Shown here in pieces: positions 32,146 through 43,260 of a stretch of 64,000 nt of DNA. A model generated the notes under the pieces. That model made no database searches and was not told the DNA's origin. It saw only the letters and a program-made list of their open reading frames with translations. Each line of letters begins with the position of its first letter. Positions within the stretch are counted from its first letter, which is position 1. Source of the DNA: Dillenia suffruticosa (Eukaryota; Streptophyta; Magnoliopsida; Dilleniales; Dilleniaceae); assembly GCA_033439265.1 (NCBI GenBank), contig JAVTVX010000020.1:13410001-13474000 (forward strand). Direction: 5' to 3'. Both the position numbers and the translations under genes were made by a program.

Positions 32146-32602
32146 TGATAAATTTTTCATACAATCAATTCATGCTTTTTAAAATCAAAATAAAATATGA
32201 TATAGGGTTGAATCACTAACCATTTTGATGCGCGGTAGAAAAGCAATCACGTATGGTTTGCTTTTGTTTTTCACGATCCAAATACCGTTGAATAAAATAT
32301 ATGAAATGGTCACTTTCAATCCCTCAACTATGGAGTTTTTATTTTTATTTTTTTTGTGTTCTTCCTTCTCTCTTAGGTTTTGCACAGTGGAGAAGATGAT
32401 GATACTTGGAAGTTACCCATGTCCAATTTTTTTGATGTTGTCACCCTCAATGGGTAACTTCCCTTTGTTCTTTTAAAATTCAAATAACTAAGGCGGAGTT
32501 GGGAGAAAAACTACTCCCCCTTGGTTTTTTATTTGAACTTTAGTAATAGGGTTTGGGTTGGGTCAAATCCACATGGGCGACCCAACCCCCCAATTTCCAA
32601 CA
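32146..32602 (-). repeat. 5' LTR of element F
   Basis: 457 bp, starting TG next to the PBS and ending TTTCCAACA (minus strand TGTTGGAAATTGGG). The right boundary is set by the TG...CA rule and by similarity to common Copia LTR starts. No second copy is present to confirm it. Confidence 0.65.
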
Positions 32603-33363
32603 CTAATCAACGTTACATATGTCATGCACCAAATCTTTTTTAATGCTTTCAACATATATTTAGCATCATAAATCAAAATCATAACATATATCCCTCGATC
32701 ATATAATGAATGTCAAACCAGTTAATTTAGTGGCCAATTGTGAAGAAGAATGATAATTAAACATTCAATGAAAGAAAGACAACATCAATAGGATTTTCAT
32801 TAAAGTCGATATAGTCAAAAGATGGAGTTGGTGACATGAATTTAGCTACTCCTAGAATAATAATCGATAAAAATAGAAGAAAACATAAAAGAGAAAAGGA
32901 CAAAAGAAAATTCAATCATCGAATTCTCCTTTTGTTGCCTATATGTTCTCCTTGCAGTAGGTCCCAAAGGAACAAAGATTCTTTGTTCCCTAGCATCCTT
33001 TATGCTATTTATATTTTTCTCTAAGAAGTATTTGGGTGTGAGAAAAGTAACAATCCCAAGCTACCACTACACATAATATTAAACTCCAATTTCAAAGTGA
33101 TGTTCCAATTTTGCCCTTAAAAAATACCAGAGGAAACTGGTTGTAACCGTGCAAGGGCCATTACCTTGAGCAATTGCCCTAATCTAGGGTTTCAGGGTCT
33201 GAAACAACTTAGTAAGGCTACAACTGCCATGATTTTTGTACCCTGTTGAAATCCTCTTCTGTGCTTGAACCCAAATTGATTCTCTTTTCTCATCTTGATT
33301 TTTCTTCATTTCCTAAGACAAAAATACAACTAACAAATTAAAAATAATCTAGAATTAATATAA
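32603..33363. other. No gene recognised; flank or intron of the MULE
   Basis: A + frame at 32836-33024 has no domain. On the minus strand the stretch could contain an intron and further decayed exons of the MULE transposase gene, but no motif is readable. Confidence 0.4.
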
Positions 33364-33448
33364 GAAATGTAAAAGAAAAGAAAAATAAGAGTGTATTCAT
33401 ACATAAAATTCAAGCATATCAGCATAAAAATGTCTCACACGATACCTA
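33364..33448 (-). pseudogene. MULE transposase fragment 3 (YRVRHFYAD)
   Basis: Minus-strand translation directly left of the CACTA element reads YRVRHFYADMLEFYV, matching the RYCVRHxYANF motif that follows the second catalytic region of plant MULE transposases. Removing the CACTA element and one copy of its 3-bp duplication joins this in frame to SNSYQ on the other side (34629 onward). Confidence 0.6.
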
Positions 33449-33820
33449 CACTACCAGAAAACATACCTTCAGCGACGGACAAAAATCTATCGCTAACAGT
33501 GACGGATTACCGTCGGACAGAATACCAAGAGATTTACGACGGATTAGCAATGGAAATTAGTGACGAAAATATTTCCGTCGTTAATCCATCAGTAAACCCT
33601 AAATCGTAAATATATATATATATATATATTGTAAACCTATCAGCGATAGATTATCGACGGAATTTTTAGCGACAGAAATTTTTTGTCGCTAATTTGTTTA
33701 AAGAAAAAATTTTTTAAACAATTCAATGTATGGCCATCAGCGACAGATTAGCGACAGAAATGTACCGACAGATTACCGATGAAACTTTTAACAACGGATG
33801 ATCGCCGGATTAGAGACGGG

Positions 33821-33960
33821 ATTTTTTTTTAATTTTTAATTTTTTTTAATTTTTTTAATTTTTTAATTTTTTTAATTTTTTTAATTTTTTAATTTTTTTA
33901 ATTTTGTTAATTTTTTATTTTTTTATTAATTATTTTTATTTTTATTTTTTTTTTTTTTTG
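33821..33960. repeat. TTTTTTTAATT low-complexity run
   Basis: Repeated TTTTTAA(TT) words inside the CACTA element. Confidence 0.8.
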
Positions 33961-34443
33961 TAAAAAAAATAATATTATTTTATTTTTTACATTGTTTATT
34001 ATTTTATTTTAAGCTTAAATTTTATTATTTTATTATTTTATAATAAATTATCATTTTATATTATTTTATTATTAATAAAAAATATGAAATGAAGATAATA
34101 AATAAAAAAAAGAGTATGGATGTATAGTTAACTTTGATCTAGTGGTTTTGTTGCTTATAATGTTTCATGTGTCCCGGGGCTTGATGTAAGTCGAAGGCAT
34201 TTTGAAAGCATTTTATACAGATTAAAGCATGCGGGTGGGCGGGTGCGTGCGGGCGGGTCAGGTGCGAGTTTGGGGCATGGGTGGCGCCCGTGTGGACGCG
34301 TGTTCTTTTGAGAGGGTTCAAGAATTAGCGATGGATGAAATATCCGTCCCTAATAATTCAATAACAGTGATGGAAAATTTTTTTGTCACTGATTTGTTTT
34401 GAAATTTTTTTTAAAAAAATTTTGTATCAGCATCGGATATTTT

Positions 34444-34466
34444 AGCGACGGAAAATTTCCGTCGCT
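34444..34466. repeat. Perfect palindrome in CACTA subterminal region
   Basis: AGCGACGGAAA, one central base, TTTCCGTCGCT: an 11-bp perfect inverted repeat, the best-preserved of the subterminal motifs. Confidence 0.85.
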
Positions 34467-34628
34467 AATCCGTCGTTGATATTAGCGAATGATAGAATTT
34501 GGTCGGAAAAAATTATCGGGGTCATTTTTAGCGACTGATTTTTTCCATCGTTAATAACCCTTTAGTGACGGATATTTGACTTTCAGCAATGGAAATTTTC
34601 TTCGTTGATGCCGTGTTTTCTGATAGTG

Positions 34629-35102
34629 CTCTGATATGAATTGGACTTTAGTTCCTTGATGCTTCAATTAAGCCCCATTGATTAGAGACAAATGACCATG
34701 TATTCTCCTTTGTACTCCAAAGTGTGATCAAATAAGCATGTGAGGAGCCACTTCCAAGACTCCTTTCTTTACTTCTGTACTACAGCCCAATCAATAGGAA
34801 ACATGTTCTCATTTGCATTGTCGTGATATGATAGGCCTACAACGGGCCAAGAAGCCTCCCTTACAAGCACTAAAACACACATAACATCTAAAAATAATTT
34901 CTATAATCAACCTGGACCTTCATAGTACTCCCAACATTCGAGTGTCTCACAGCTACATAATACCTCCAAAACTTACATATAGTTCTCCATATTGGACTTC
35001 AATAAGATTTTTGCTGCTCTTATAGCTCTGTACCCCTTATTGATAAAGATAAACACCTTGTTGGTCCCTTTGAACTTCTTGTTTAAAAGCGTAGGTAGCA
35101 AG
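34629..35102 (-). pseudogene. MULE transposase fragment 2 (catalytic region)
   Basis: Minus strand from 35102 leftward: KKFKGTNKVFIFINKGYRAI followed by RAAKILLKSNMENYM matches the linker after the DNA-binding domain. Then comes the region before the first catalytic Asp. NANENMFPIDWAVVQK (about 34790) and ESWKWLLTCL match the following conserved block, and KELKSNSYQ ends at the CACTA insertion. Between WPVVGL and SYHDNANENMFP about 15-20 residues, including the first catalytic Asp (GLDGC motif in the family), are missing, so the protein is inactive. Several frameshifts and stops. Confidence 0.6.
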
Positions 35103-37261
35103 TGTAATGATGGAAAAGACAAAAAAAAAAAAACAAAACAAAACAAAAAAACAAAGAAAAAAAGGGGGAGGGAAGAAAAGTCAAAAGTCATATTCCCCCA
35201 CCCCCATTTTATTTTTTTTCCTTACTCTCTCTCTTCCCGCACCTCTCCTCTCATCTCATGAACACTCACCTCCCTTACACTCCCCCCTCTCGGCTCTCTC
35301 TCTCCCTCTCCCCTCTTCCTCCAATTTAATCAAACATCCCCAAACACCCATAGATTTGAACTCAAATCCCTTCAACAAATCTCTAGAAGGTTGAATCTAA
35401 AGGAAAATTCAAGTTTTTGTAGATAGAGAAAAATCTAGGGTTTGAAGTGATTCAACAAAGGATGAAATTGGTGGTTCTAATAGAGGTAATACTCTTTTTT
35501 AGACTTGGATTTTAATTATTTTTGCACAAATTTTAGATTTATATTAAAATTTGGGATTTTGTAGAGAGAAAAAAATCTAGAATTTGAAGGTGATGTAATC
35601 AATAGATAAAATTAGTGATTCAAGTAAGATAATTTTCCTTTCTTCATCTTAAATTTGAATGCATTTTACTAATATATAAATTTTATGTTGAAATTGAAAA
35701 AATAAAGATTAGGAGTTTGGATTTAGAGTATATATAATGTAAAAATTTGGAAAAAAACTTGAAAAGGGAATTATTTCCCTAGATTGGAGATATGATTTAG
35801 TGAAATTAGATAATGGATTGGTGAATTTGAGAAAATTAGAGTTTGGATTATGATGAGAAAATTGATTTTTCCTAATATTAGTTTATAATTAAATGATAAA
35901 TGTATACATATTGTCTTAGCTTTAAGGTAATTGAAATTTAAGGAGGTGAAAATCATTGATTTGGACTTGAATTGGGAGTGATTACCCTTCTAAGAGATAA
36001 ACGAAGATATGATTATGATTTTAAATAAGAAAATATTTTACATGATTTTATAAATGTTTTTAAAATTGATTTATAAATTAGTTTGTGATTGTGAAATGTC
36101 CCAAAAGGGAATTTAAAATGAAAAATGCATTCAAATATTTTATTGAAAAATGTGCCATATTTATTAATTCATATTGAATATGTTGGCATTAAACTCATGA
36201 TTTGAAAAATGTTTGAATAATTATGGCACACTTTGTTATATGTTATAAGATTTGTGAAAATGGTGTTTGAATGCATGATCTAATGGCTATAGTCATTCCC
36301 CCTATGGTATGGCCCGACGGGATAACACGGTTAAGGGACGTTTGCCTTAGGAGATGGCCATGCTTAAGAGGTATCTCCAAGGCCGTTATTTTTATTTTTC
36401 AGACTAGTTTGGTAGCATCCCAAGGGAGATCCGAGCCTACGTCAAGGTTGGGGGTATTTATGAGTTAGAAAGGCATGAAAAGCAACCCAATGATTTTGGA
36501 AAAATTATGGATACGATTGGATGCATATAATTTGTTCATTATGAATATTAAAATTTATTTGAAAAATTTTATAGTTGACGATGAATCTTGAATTTTTATA
36601 AATACAATAATATGATTTTGACATATCCACAGTCATCACTCATTTACTTTCATAACGTGTTATTCATTCACTGAGTATTGTTATATACTCATCCCTCTTA
36701 TTTTAATTTTTCACAGAGAAACTTTAGACCAAAGTATTGAAGGTATTAGTATCACGAAACAAAATCATCTCGAAGGACTCATTACGGGTACTAGTCGTCC
36801 CGATTTCTTTTTTTGAGAATTTTAGATGGATCCCTTTGAGACATTTTTGTATAAACTCCTTTGCAAACTTATTTAACATTCGTATCTTTAATTTTTATTT
36901 TCTTTAGTTGGAATTGCATAACTTATCTTGAAAATCTCTATTTTTCTTTCTTGAAATTTAGTTAATAATTGTTTTGTCGCATTTGATATGGATCCCTTAA
37001 TTAGATATTTATTTTATATTTTGTGGATTTGATTGGATTGGATGGGCTGGCCTGGTACATGTATTTGGATTTGAATGGTTGCGCTGGCCTTATGCATACA
37101 TATTTTGAATAGGGACAAACTGGATTGGTCCTTTTGTTATGTTATGAATACATGTTGACTTATTTAGACATGTTTGATTATTTTGAAAAATAGATGGATA
37201 TCGATGAATGCCTTGCAATACTTTGGTATGTGGGTTAGGCTCACCCGTATTCAATATGACA
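35103..37261 (+). repeat. Left LTR of element G
   Basis: Starts TGTAATGATGG and ends ATGACA. Relative to the right LTR it lacks roughly 60 bases just before the end (the GATAACACGGCGGTTG to GGGTCGGGC part) and a block near 36470 (the TTTTGCCTTTGGTTGCGATG part). Contains a C/T-rich patch at about 35180-35345. Confidence 0.85.
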
Positions 37262-37268
37262 ATTTTAT

Positions 37269-37282
37269 TGGTATCAAAGTTT
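37269..37282 (+). other. Primer-binding site of element G
   Basis: TGGTATCAAAGTTT, a decayed TGGTATCAGAGC-type Met-tRNA site seven bases after the LTR end. Confidence 0.65.
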
Positions 37283-37516
37283 AGGCTCTTGTTTGTAAAA
37301 GTTTAAGAGGTTTTCAAATATTTTCAAAAGTTCTCATTTGTTTTCAATTATTTTAAAGTTTGGTATTTAAGGTATTTCCAAAGAATTTTTAAAACGTCTC
37401 CTATGGGTCCTAGGAAATTGGGTTTATTTTTAGAGGGTTAGGTATTTAGTTCTTCAATTAGGATTACATACTAAGCACACTTTCTCTTTTATAAAACTAT
37501 ACCTCCTCGAAGAAGA

Positions 37517-38774
37517 ATGCGGAATCCCAGTAAAATTCCTCCTACTCCACCTCATCAACCAGAGGTCACATCGTCCTGGCATGCGCCTCCTTCAGTTCCT
37601 ACTCACCCGACTCCATTAACTGGACCTTTGACTCCATTGTTTGCTACACTCCAAATGATGGAGTGGTCGATGGCCTATGAGGCTCAAATGTAATCTCCAA
37701 CACAGGCACCAACTCCTCCTCCAACTCTACCTTCGTACCGACTGCTCCGATGGCACCACCTCCACCTCCGATTGTTACTTCAACCGATTGCCCTACCATT
37801 GAGTTGTTGAAATTGATTAAAGAGGTGAGACAACTTGGATGTGAAACATTCTCGGGCACATGTGATGCCTTAGTAGCCAAGGATTGGATTGACCGAATCC
37901 AAGAGACCGTCACCGACATGAGGTTGGATAATAAGATGAAATTGTGGATGGCTGTGAAACTGTTGAACAAAGGTGCAAGAATTTAGTGGGAAAATGTGAA
38001 GGGTTGGACTTCTATTCCTCCTACTTGGGGAGAATTTCTTAAAGATTTTGAAGAGAAGTACTATACTCCGTTCTATAGGGACCAAAAGATCGGAGAATTC
38101 TTCAAGTTAGCACAAGGGAATAGGACTGTAGTAGAATATGAGACAGAGTTAAGGGAGCTAGCTATCTATATTCTGGAGTTTGTGAACTCCGAGAAGTCTT
38201 TATGTGTAAAATTTGAATCCGGGTTGAACTTGAACATTAGGGAGAAGATGTCGATAACAAAGGGGCACATATTTCAAGATGTTCTGGAATTGGTTTTGAG
38301 GGGCGAAAAGATGGTAATTGAGCAGGGAAGGGTTACAGATGGTCATAGTAAGAAGAGAAGGACCGGGTTCACATCGAGCCAAAGCTCCTAGAAGAATAGG
38401 AGCACGGGCTCCTACGGTGACTCTCCAAAAGGCCAACAACCGTCAAAGTTTGGTACTCCCACTTTTAGTGTTGCATCCGGGAGAGGAAAGAGTCTTGTTG
38501 GAATTGCAAGAGGTTCTATCTCGGACCATGTACCGAGTCTCCAAAGTGTTACCAATGTGAGAAAGTGGGGCATTTTCGTAATATTTGTCCCTAACTGGAG
38601 TGGCTTAAAAAGTGGTCAATCAAATGCCCTTACACCATCGGCTAGTACCACTCCATGGACTAGGATCGGAAGCAATACGGTGGCCCCTCCTCCTCAACGT
38701 CCCCAACCAAGAACTCAAACGAAAATCTAGGAGATGACTAATGAGGAAGCCCAGAACAATTTGGATGTAATCAC
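37517..38774 (+). pseudogene. gag: Chromovirus Gag of element G
   Basis: Starts MRNPSKIPPTPPHQPE at 37517 with a Pro/Thr-rich N-terminus. After a stop and frameshift near 37690, ELLKLIKEVRQLGCETFSG begins the retrotrans_gag capsid (37800 on), with DALVAKDWIDRIQETVTDM, MKLWMAVKLLNKGARI, a stop, then WENVKGW. WGEFLKDFEEKYYTPFYRDQ and KIGEFFKLAQGNRTVVEYE (38030-38150) are the capsid core. The zinc knuckle CYQCEKVGHFRNIC (38547-38588) is a perfect CX2CX4HX4C. The tail reaches DVITSTS at 38774, normally just before protease, where a non-coding insertion begins. Confidence 0.85.
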
Positions 38775-39112
38775 AAGTACATCCTCTTAAACTTGGACTT
38801 TGTGATTTAGAATACAATATAAGTTTTATGTGATTTTTATGTTGATGATTTGATACGTTAGAAGTGAATTTATGAACAAATTTGAACTTAAATTCTATGT
38901 GGAGAGGCATAGCGATGATTATGTTATTGAATGATAGTAAAATCATATGTTGAAGTGTAAATCCCATCATTGGAAAATTATATAATATGTCTATAATTGT
39001 GTGGTATAATAAGATGTTATGAGGAGTCATATATGAAGTATATATTTTGGAGATTAACTAATAATCATTTGATAGTTTATACTATTAGATACAATAAAAA
39101 TTTTTTGTGATG
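38775..39112. other. About 340-base AT-rich insertion between gag and protease of element G
   Basis: The + frame DVITSTS stops here and protease coding resumes near 39113 with DDSRMLIDTSSNNSFVS. In related elements VITGT... and the VLIDTGA motif are only a few residues apart. No terminal inverted repeats or target duplication could be identified. It may be a small decayed transposon or a retained intron-like segment. Confidence 0.5.
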
Positions 39113-39314
39113 ATTCTCGTATGCTTATTGATACGAGTTCTAATAATTCATTTGTTAGCACAATATTTGTTTGGCATTCCAATAGGCCTTTGACTCCACT
39201 TGAGGAAGAGTTGTTAATTATCACTCTCTTGGGAGAGCAGCTGGTTAGGGATACGATCTATAAGAATTATGAAGTGAAGGTGGGTAAAGTAGTTCTTGAA
39301 GCGGATTTGATTCC
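39113..39314 (+). pseudogene. pol: Aspartic protease of element G, interrupted
   Basis: MLIDTSSNNSFVSTIFVWHS at 39121 corresponds to the protease active site (LIDTGA...HSFVS). The conserved Gly is Ser here, which should inactivate it. GEQLVRDTIYKNYEVKVGKV and LEADLIP follow, interrupted by the solo LTR at 39315. The frame resumes at 41865 with LDIVDFDAIMDMDWL. Confidence 0.8.
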
Positions 39315-41864
39315 TGTCATGCCCCGACTCACAAGTCAAGCCCGCGAACAAACCGCCACAACTCCTCGAAGCACAGGTATGCCCTACTCACACATCGAGA
39401 TGACGCAAGGCCAATATTATGTCTAATATGACAACCCTATTCATTATCCTAAGTGAAATCATACAGTGAAAGAAGAAGAAAATCTTTAGAAAATTTCTTT
39501 AAAACATTTGCCTCCAATTTACATATAACATTTATATGCATGGTCCAATAGTAAACAAGGGTGGGTATGAACACATACCGTTAGTGTCTCTCGATAAAGC
39601 TCGTGGTACAGTATCTCAATGTAAGTCAACACAGTACAAGTTGAAAATGTAATTATGAGGGGTGAGTATAATCCACATACTCAGTGAGTGAGGTGCAATG
39701 ACTATATAATGACAATAAATGAATTTGTGAGAGTGGCAAGTCAAAATATCATTTTCAAATTTATATTTCATTCATTTGCAAATATATAGTGTAATTCAAA
39801 ATAATAGATATTCTTATCATCAATCATGCATCAATGGGGTATCAAAAACGCAATCTACCCATAGTTTGGCTTAATTAGGGTAAAATCCACCAACGGGCCA
39901 CCAAAATGTCATAAGAATAAAATACATATTTTCCCCCCTTCCCTTGGTGTTGACACAGTCCTCACATGGTGCTCGTCTATTTGATCCGTTGGATAGAGAC
40001 AGAGGACTCAAACCCCTACTCCCGTGTTACCCCATCACGTCACCGCGTCGGGTAAACGCTCAATACCGTGGTAGAGAGTGTGCTATAGCCACTATACACC
40101 ATTCCATAATCATACACATGTGCCATATGTCATCATTCATAAATCTTTACTCGTAAAAACAAGGTACTATCAAGTAACCATAATATCAGAATGTAAATTT
40201 TTATCGAATAACATTTCAGAACAAACCACAAATACTAAAGCATTTCTAAATCACATCTCAAAATCCATTTATAAAATCATGATCAAAACTATTTCTCATT
40301 TAAAGTCAACATAGTTCGTCGCACTCATCTCAACTGAGGAGGGTACGCACTCTCCTAACTATCCTCATTTCTCGAACGAGTCACCCCTCAAACCCTAAGC
40401 CTAAGTTTAAACCATATGCATCATTTATCAATTCAATGTTATGTCGTCGGATTACAAGATGCATGTAGAAATGTTCTCTTTTATAAGATTAAATCTCAAA
40501 TTTCATATTTAGAGAAAATTTTCTACAAAACCTATCACGCGCAGGTTTAGACTTTTATGTTTAACATTTCTCTAAATTCTGTACAGACGATATCTCAAAA
40601 ATTTACACAAGTAACTAGTCGTACACAGGACATGAAACAAAATTGGTGAAACATGCTAAACTTCCAAAAATCACCAAAAATCGATTCCTTCATGAAATGC
40701 CTCACATGATATGCCATTTTAAAGCTTAGGAAGTCTAGTTTATAAAGCAATAAATATTTTAGATTCTTGATTTCTATAAAATGAGATATCATAGCAAGAC
40801 TACATAAGACTCAACTTAGAAATCACTATCTAGCATGCTAGTATGTATACCAAAGTAACTATCCATCAAATAATTTAATCTTTGCATAAGTTAGGACATT
40901 TTACCTCCTTTGTAAGATCTCTTTATCAATAACACCAACACTTCCTTTTAATTCTTGAATTTTTTTTCACTTTAGCAAAATCAAATCACAATGAACATAA
41001 ATTCTTATACAATACTTCTATTTCCAATTGAAATTTAAGAATTTCCAAAAATTGTTCTTACCACTTTGGCTCCATAGTTGAACTCAAAAATGGAAATGGA
41101 CTCTACATATTTCATGCGAGGGGTGGTTTGAATGAAGAAAATGAGCTAAACTCTTCTTAAACAAGTTCTTTTATAAACCTAGCCAAATATCCTTGACGAT
41201 TGGATCATTCCATGTATTATCTCAACATTCCACTTGTCCTAACACTTAAACCATGCAATTGTTGATTCCAGAAACCTCCATGCACTCCATTAGGTGTCTT
41301 GTGGACGTCCTTGTCAAAGGGAGATATGTCACAAACTAGAACAATCTATTCTAGTTAGGTTTCATGCAAAAATTTCTATCCAATAAGCTTTCATGTATAA
41401 ATTTCTATCCAATAAGATTTTTTGAATGTGGAAAAATCCTATGTGGCCACTAACCAACCTTGCTTCCCTCTTGACCAATCATTTGGCTCCAATTGTCCAC
41501 CCTTGAGTAGTTTGCAACTTAATCCCTTAACTTTCCTTAATTGCATTTAAACCCCTAACTTTTAATAATTTGCATTTTGTCCCTATGAAATTTTATTCGA
41601 AATTTCTTAAATATGTGAAATTTCATTTAAATATCTCTATTTTAGTGTGTAGGCCTTCTCTTAGCCATTTTTAACTTCTTTAGGCCTTGTCGGCACTTGC
41701 CGAGAAGGTTTTCGGTTTTCCGATAAAATTTTCGGTTTTAATGATTTTGATGCAAAACCTCAAAATAAATAAATTTTCATTTTATATGTTTCAAAAGGAT
41801 GCTTATATATATATAATCATGAGGAGTGGTACATGATACATAGTCACCAAAAATCGATATTACA
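39315..41864 (+). mobile_element. Solo LTR of a second gypsy family (family H)
   Basis: 2,550 bp, TGTCATGCCCCGACTCA at the left end and ATCGATATTACA at the right, flanked by attcc (39310-39314) and attct (41865-41869), a 5-bp duplication with one change. The insertion splits the protease coding sequence of element G, and removing it restores continuity (DLIP / LDIVDFDAI). Its start recurs at 63573 and its last 1.06 kb at 49182-50242, so it is a repeated LTR family. No PBS, PPT or coding sequence is inside, so it is a solo LTR. Confidence 0.85.
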
Positions 41865-43260
41865 ATTCTGCTGGATATAGTGGACTTTGATGCCATTATG
41901 GATATGGATTGGTTGCACTGTCACTAAGCGTTTGTGAATTGTTTCACTAAGGAAGTAGAGTTCTATAGACTAGGGTGTCCCCAAATTGTGTTTGCCAGTG
42001 AGCGACGGATTTTATCAAACTATATGATTCGGCAATAGAAGAAAGAAGGTTAGTACATAAAGGATGTGAAGCCTACCTTGCGTACATCATTGTCACCACG
42101 GTTGAAGGTCCTAACTTGAGGGATGTTCCAGTGCTGACTGAGTTCCAAGATGTCTTCCCGGACGAGTTGTCCAGTTTGCCTCCAATTTGGAAGTTAGAAT
42201 TTATCATTGATTTGATTTCCAATACCACACCGATCTCAATCCCTTCTTAGGGGATGACACCTGCAAAGTTAAAGGAACTACAGGAACAACTCCAAGAGTT
42301 ATTAGAGAGAGGGTTCATCAGACCGAGTACCTTACCTTGGGGTGCTCTGATCTAATTTGTGAAAAAGAAGTACCCATTGCCAAGGATTGATGATCTTTTC
42401 GATCAACTTCAAGGGGTTAGAGCGTTCTCAAAAATTGATTTAAGATTGGGGTACCATTAGTTGAGAATCAAGGAGGATGATATCCACAAAACCGTATTTA
42501 GAACGTGGTATGGCCACTACAAGTTTATGCTAATATCCTTTGGGTTGACAAATGCTCCCACAACTTTCATGGACTTAATGAATAGAGTGTTCCACTCCTA
42601 TTTGAATAAATTCATTATTGTGTTCAAAGATGATATTTTTGTGTATTCCAAGAATGATGAGGAGCATTCCGAGTATCTCTGGATAGTGTTACAAACTCTT
42701 TGGGAGATGGAGTTATATGCCAAGTTCTCTAAATGTGAATTTTGATTAAGAGAGACCGGCTTTCTGGGACATGTTGTATCCAGGGATGGCTTGTTGATCC
42801 AAGGAAAGTGAAAGCCATACTGAAGTGGGAGTAACGTAAGAATGTCACAGAGATGAGGAGTTTCCTCGAATTGGCAGGGTATTACCGGAGATTTGTCGAA
42901 GGATTCTCCAAAATTGCAAGTCCATTGTCCAATTTAACTCGAAAGGGAGTTAAATTTGAGTGGAGTGACAAATGTGAAGAGATTTTTCAAGAACTCAAGA
43001 AAAGGCTCACGTCTGCCCCAATCCTTGCCCTCCCTGCTAATTATGGTGATTATATGGTGTTTAGTGATGTTAACCAACAAGGATTGGATTGTGTGTTGAT
43101 AGAAAATGAGTGGGTGATTGCTTATACCTCTCGACAATTGAAGAAGCACGAGTTGAATTATCGCACGCATGATTTAGAGCTAGCCGGCGTTGTATTCGCA
43201 TTGAAGATATGACGATACTACTTATATGGGGCTACGTGCAAGATCTTCACTAACCATAAA
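41865..43260 (+). pseudogene. pol: Reverse transcriptase and RNase H of element G
   Basis: After the protease end (FDAIMDMDWL), FQDVFPDELSSLPP (about 42150) precedes RT. RT motifs: [42 protein letters not shown] (catalytic Asp), [34 protein letters not shown] and [11 protein letters not shown], the FxDD box with Lys in the variable position. The stretch between FVKKK and [10 protein letters not shown] lacks about 20 residues present in relatives, without a frameshift. [17 protein letters not shown] marks the connection, and [20 protein letters not shown] with [20 protein letters not shown] is RNase H (42850-43210). Multiple stops. Confidence 0.85.

Larger units (their letters stand above)
29291..32602 (-). 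mobile_element. 5' half of a Copia element (element F)
   Basis: On the minus strand: 5' LTR (32146-32602), PBS (32131-32144), a nearly 2 kb leader and gag. The element breaks off at about 29291 inside the gag zinc knuckle region, joined to element B. Pol and the 3' LTR are absent. Confidence 0.75.
33449..34628. mobile_element. Non-autonomous CACTA (En/Spm) element
   Basis: Ends are CACTACCAGAAAACA (33449 on +) and its imperfect reverse complement TGTTTTCTGATAGTG-type sequence ending at 34628, i.e. CACTATCAGAAAACA on the minus strand. Flanked by a 3-bp duplication cta / ctc (one mismatch). Both subterminal regions are packed with AGCGACGGA / TCCGTCGCT words in both orientations, as in CACTA elements where they bind the transposase. 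No transposase is encoded. The interior has an (ATTTTTTTA)-type low-complexity run (33821-33960) and a GC-rich patch (34205-34305). It sits within the MULE coding sequence. Confidence 0.8.

Noticed and set aside
34139..34321. Minus-strand ORF with Pro/His/Ala-rich product
   Set aside because: It results from the GC-rich patch in the CACTA element. Composition only, no domain.
34973..35394. Open frames around 35.0-35.4 kb on both strands
   Set aside because: They span the junction of MULE sequence and the C/T-rich start of element G's LTR.
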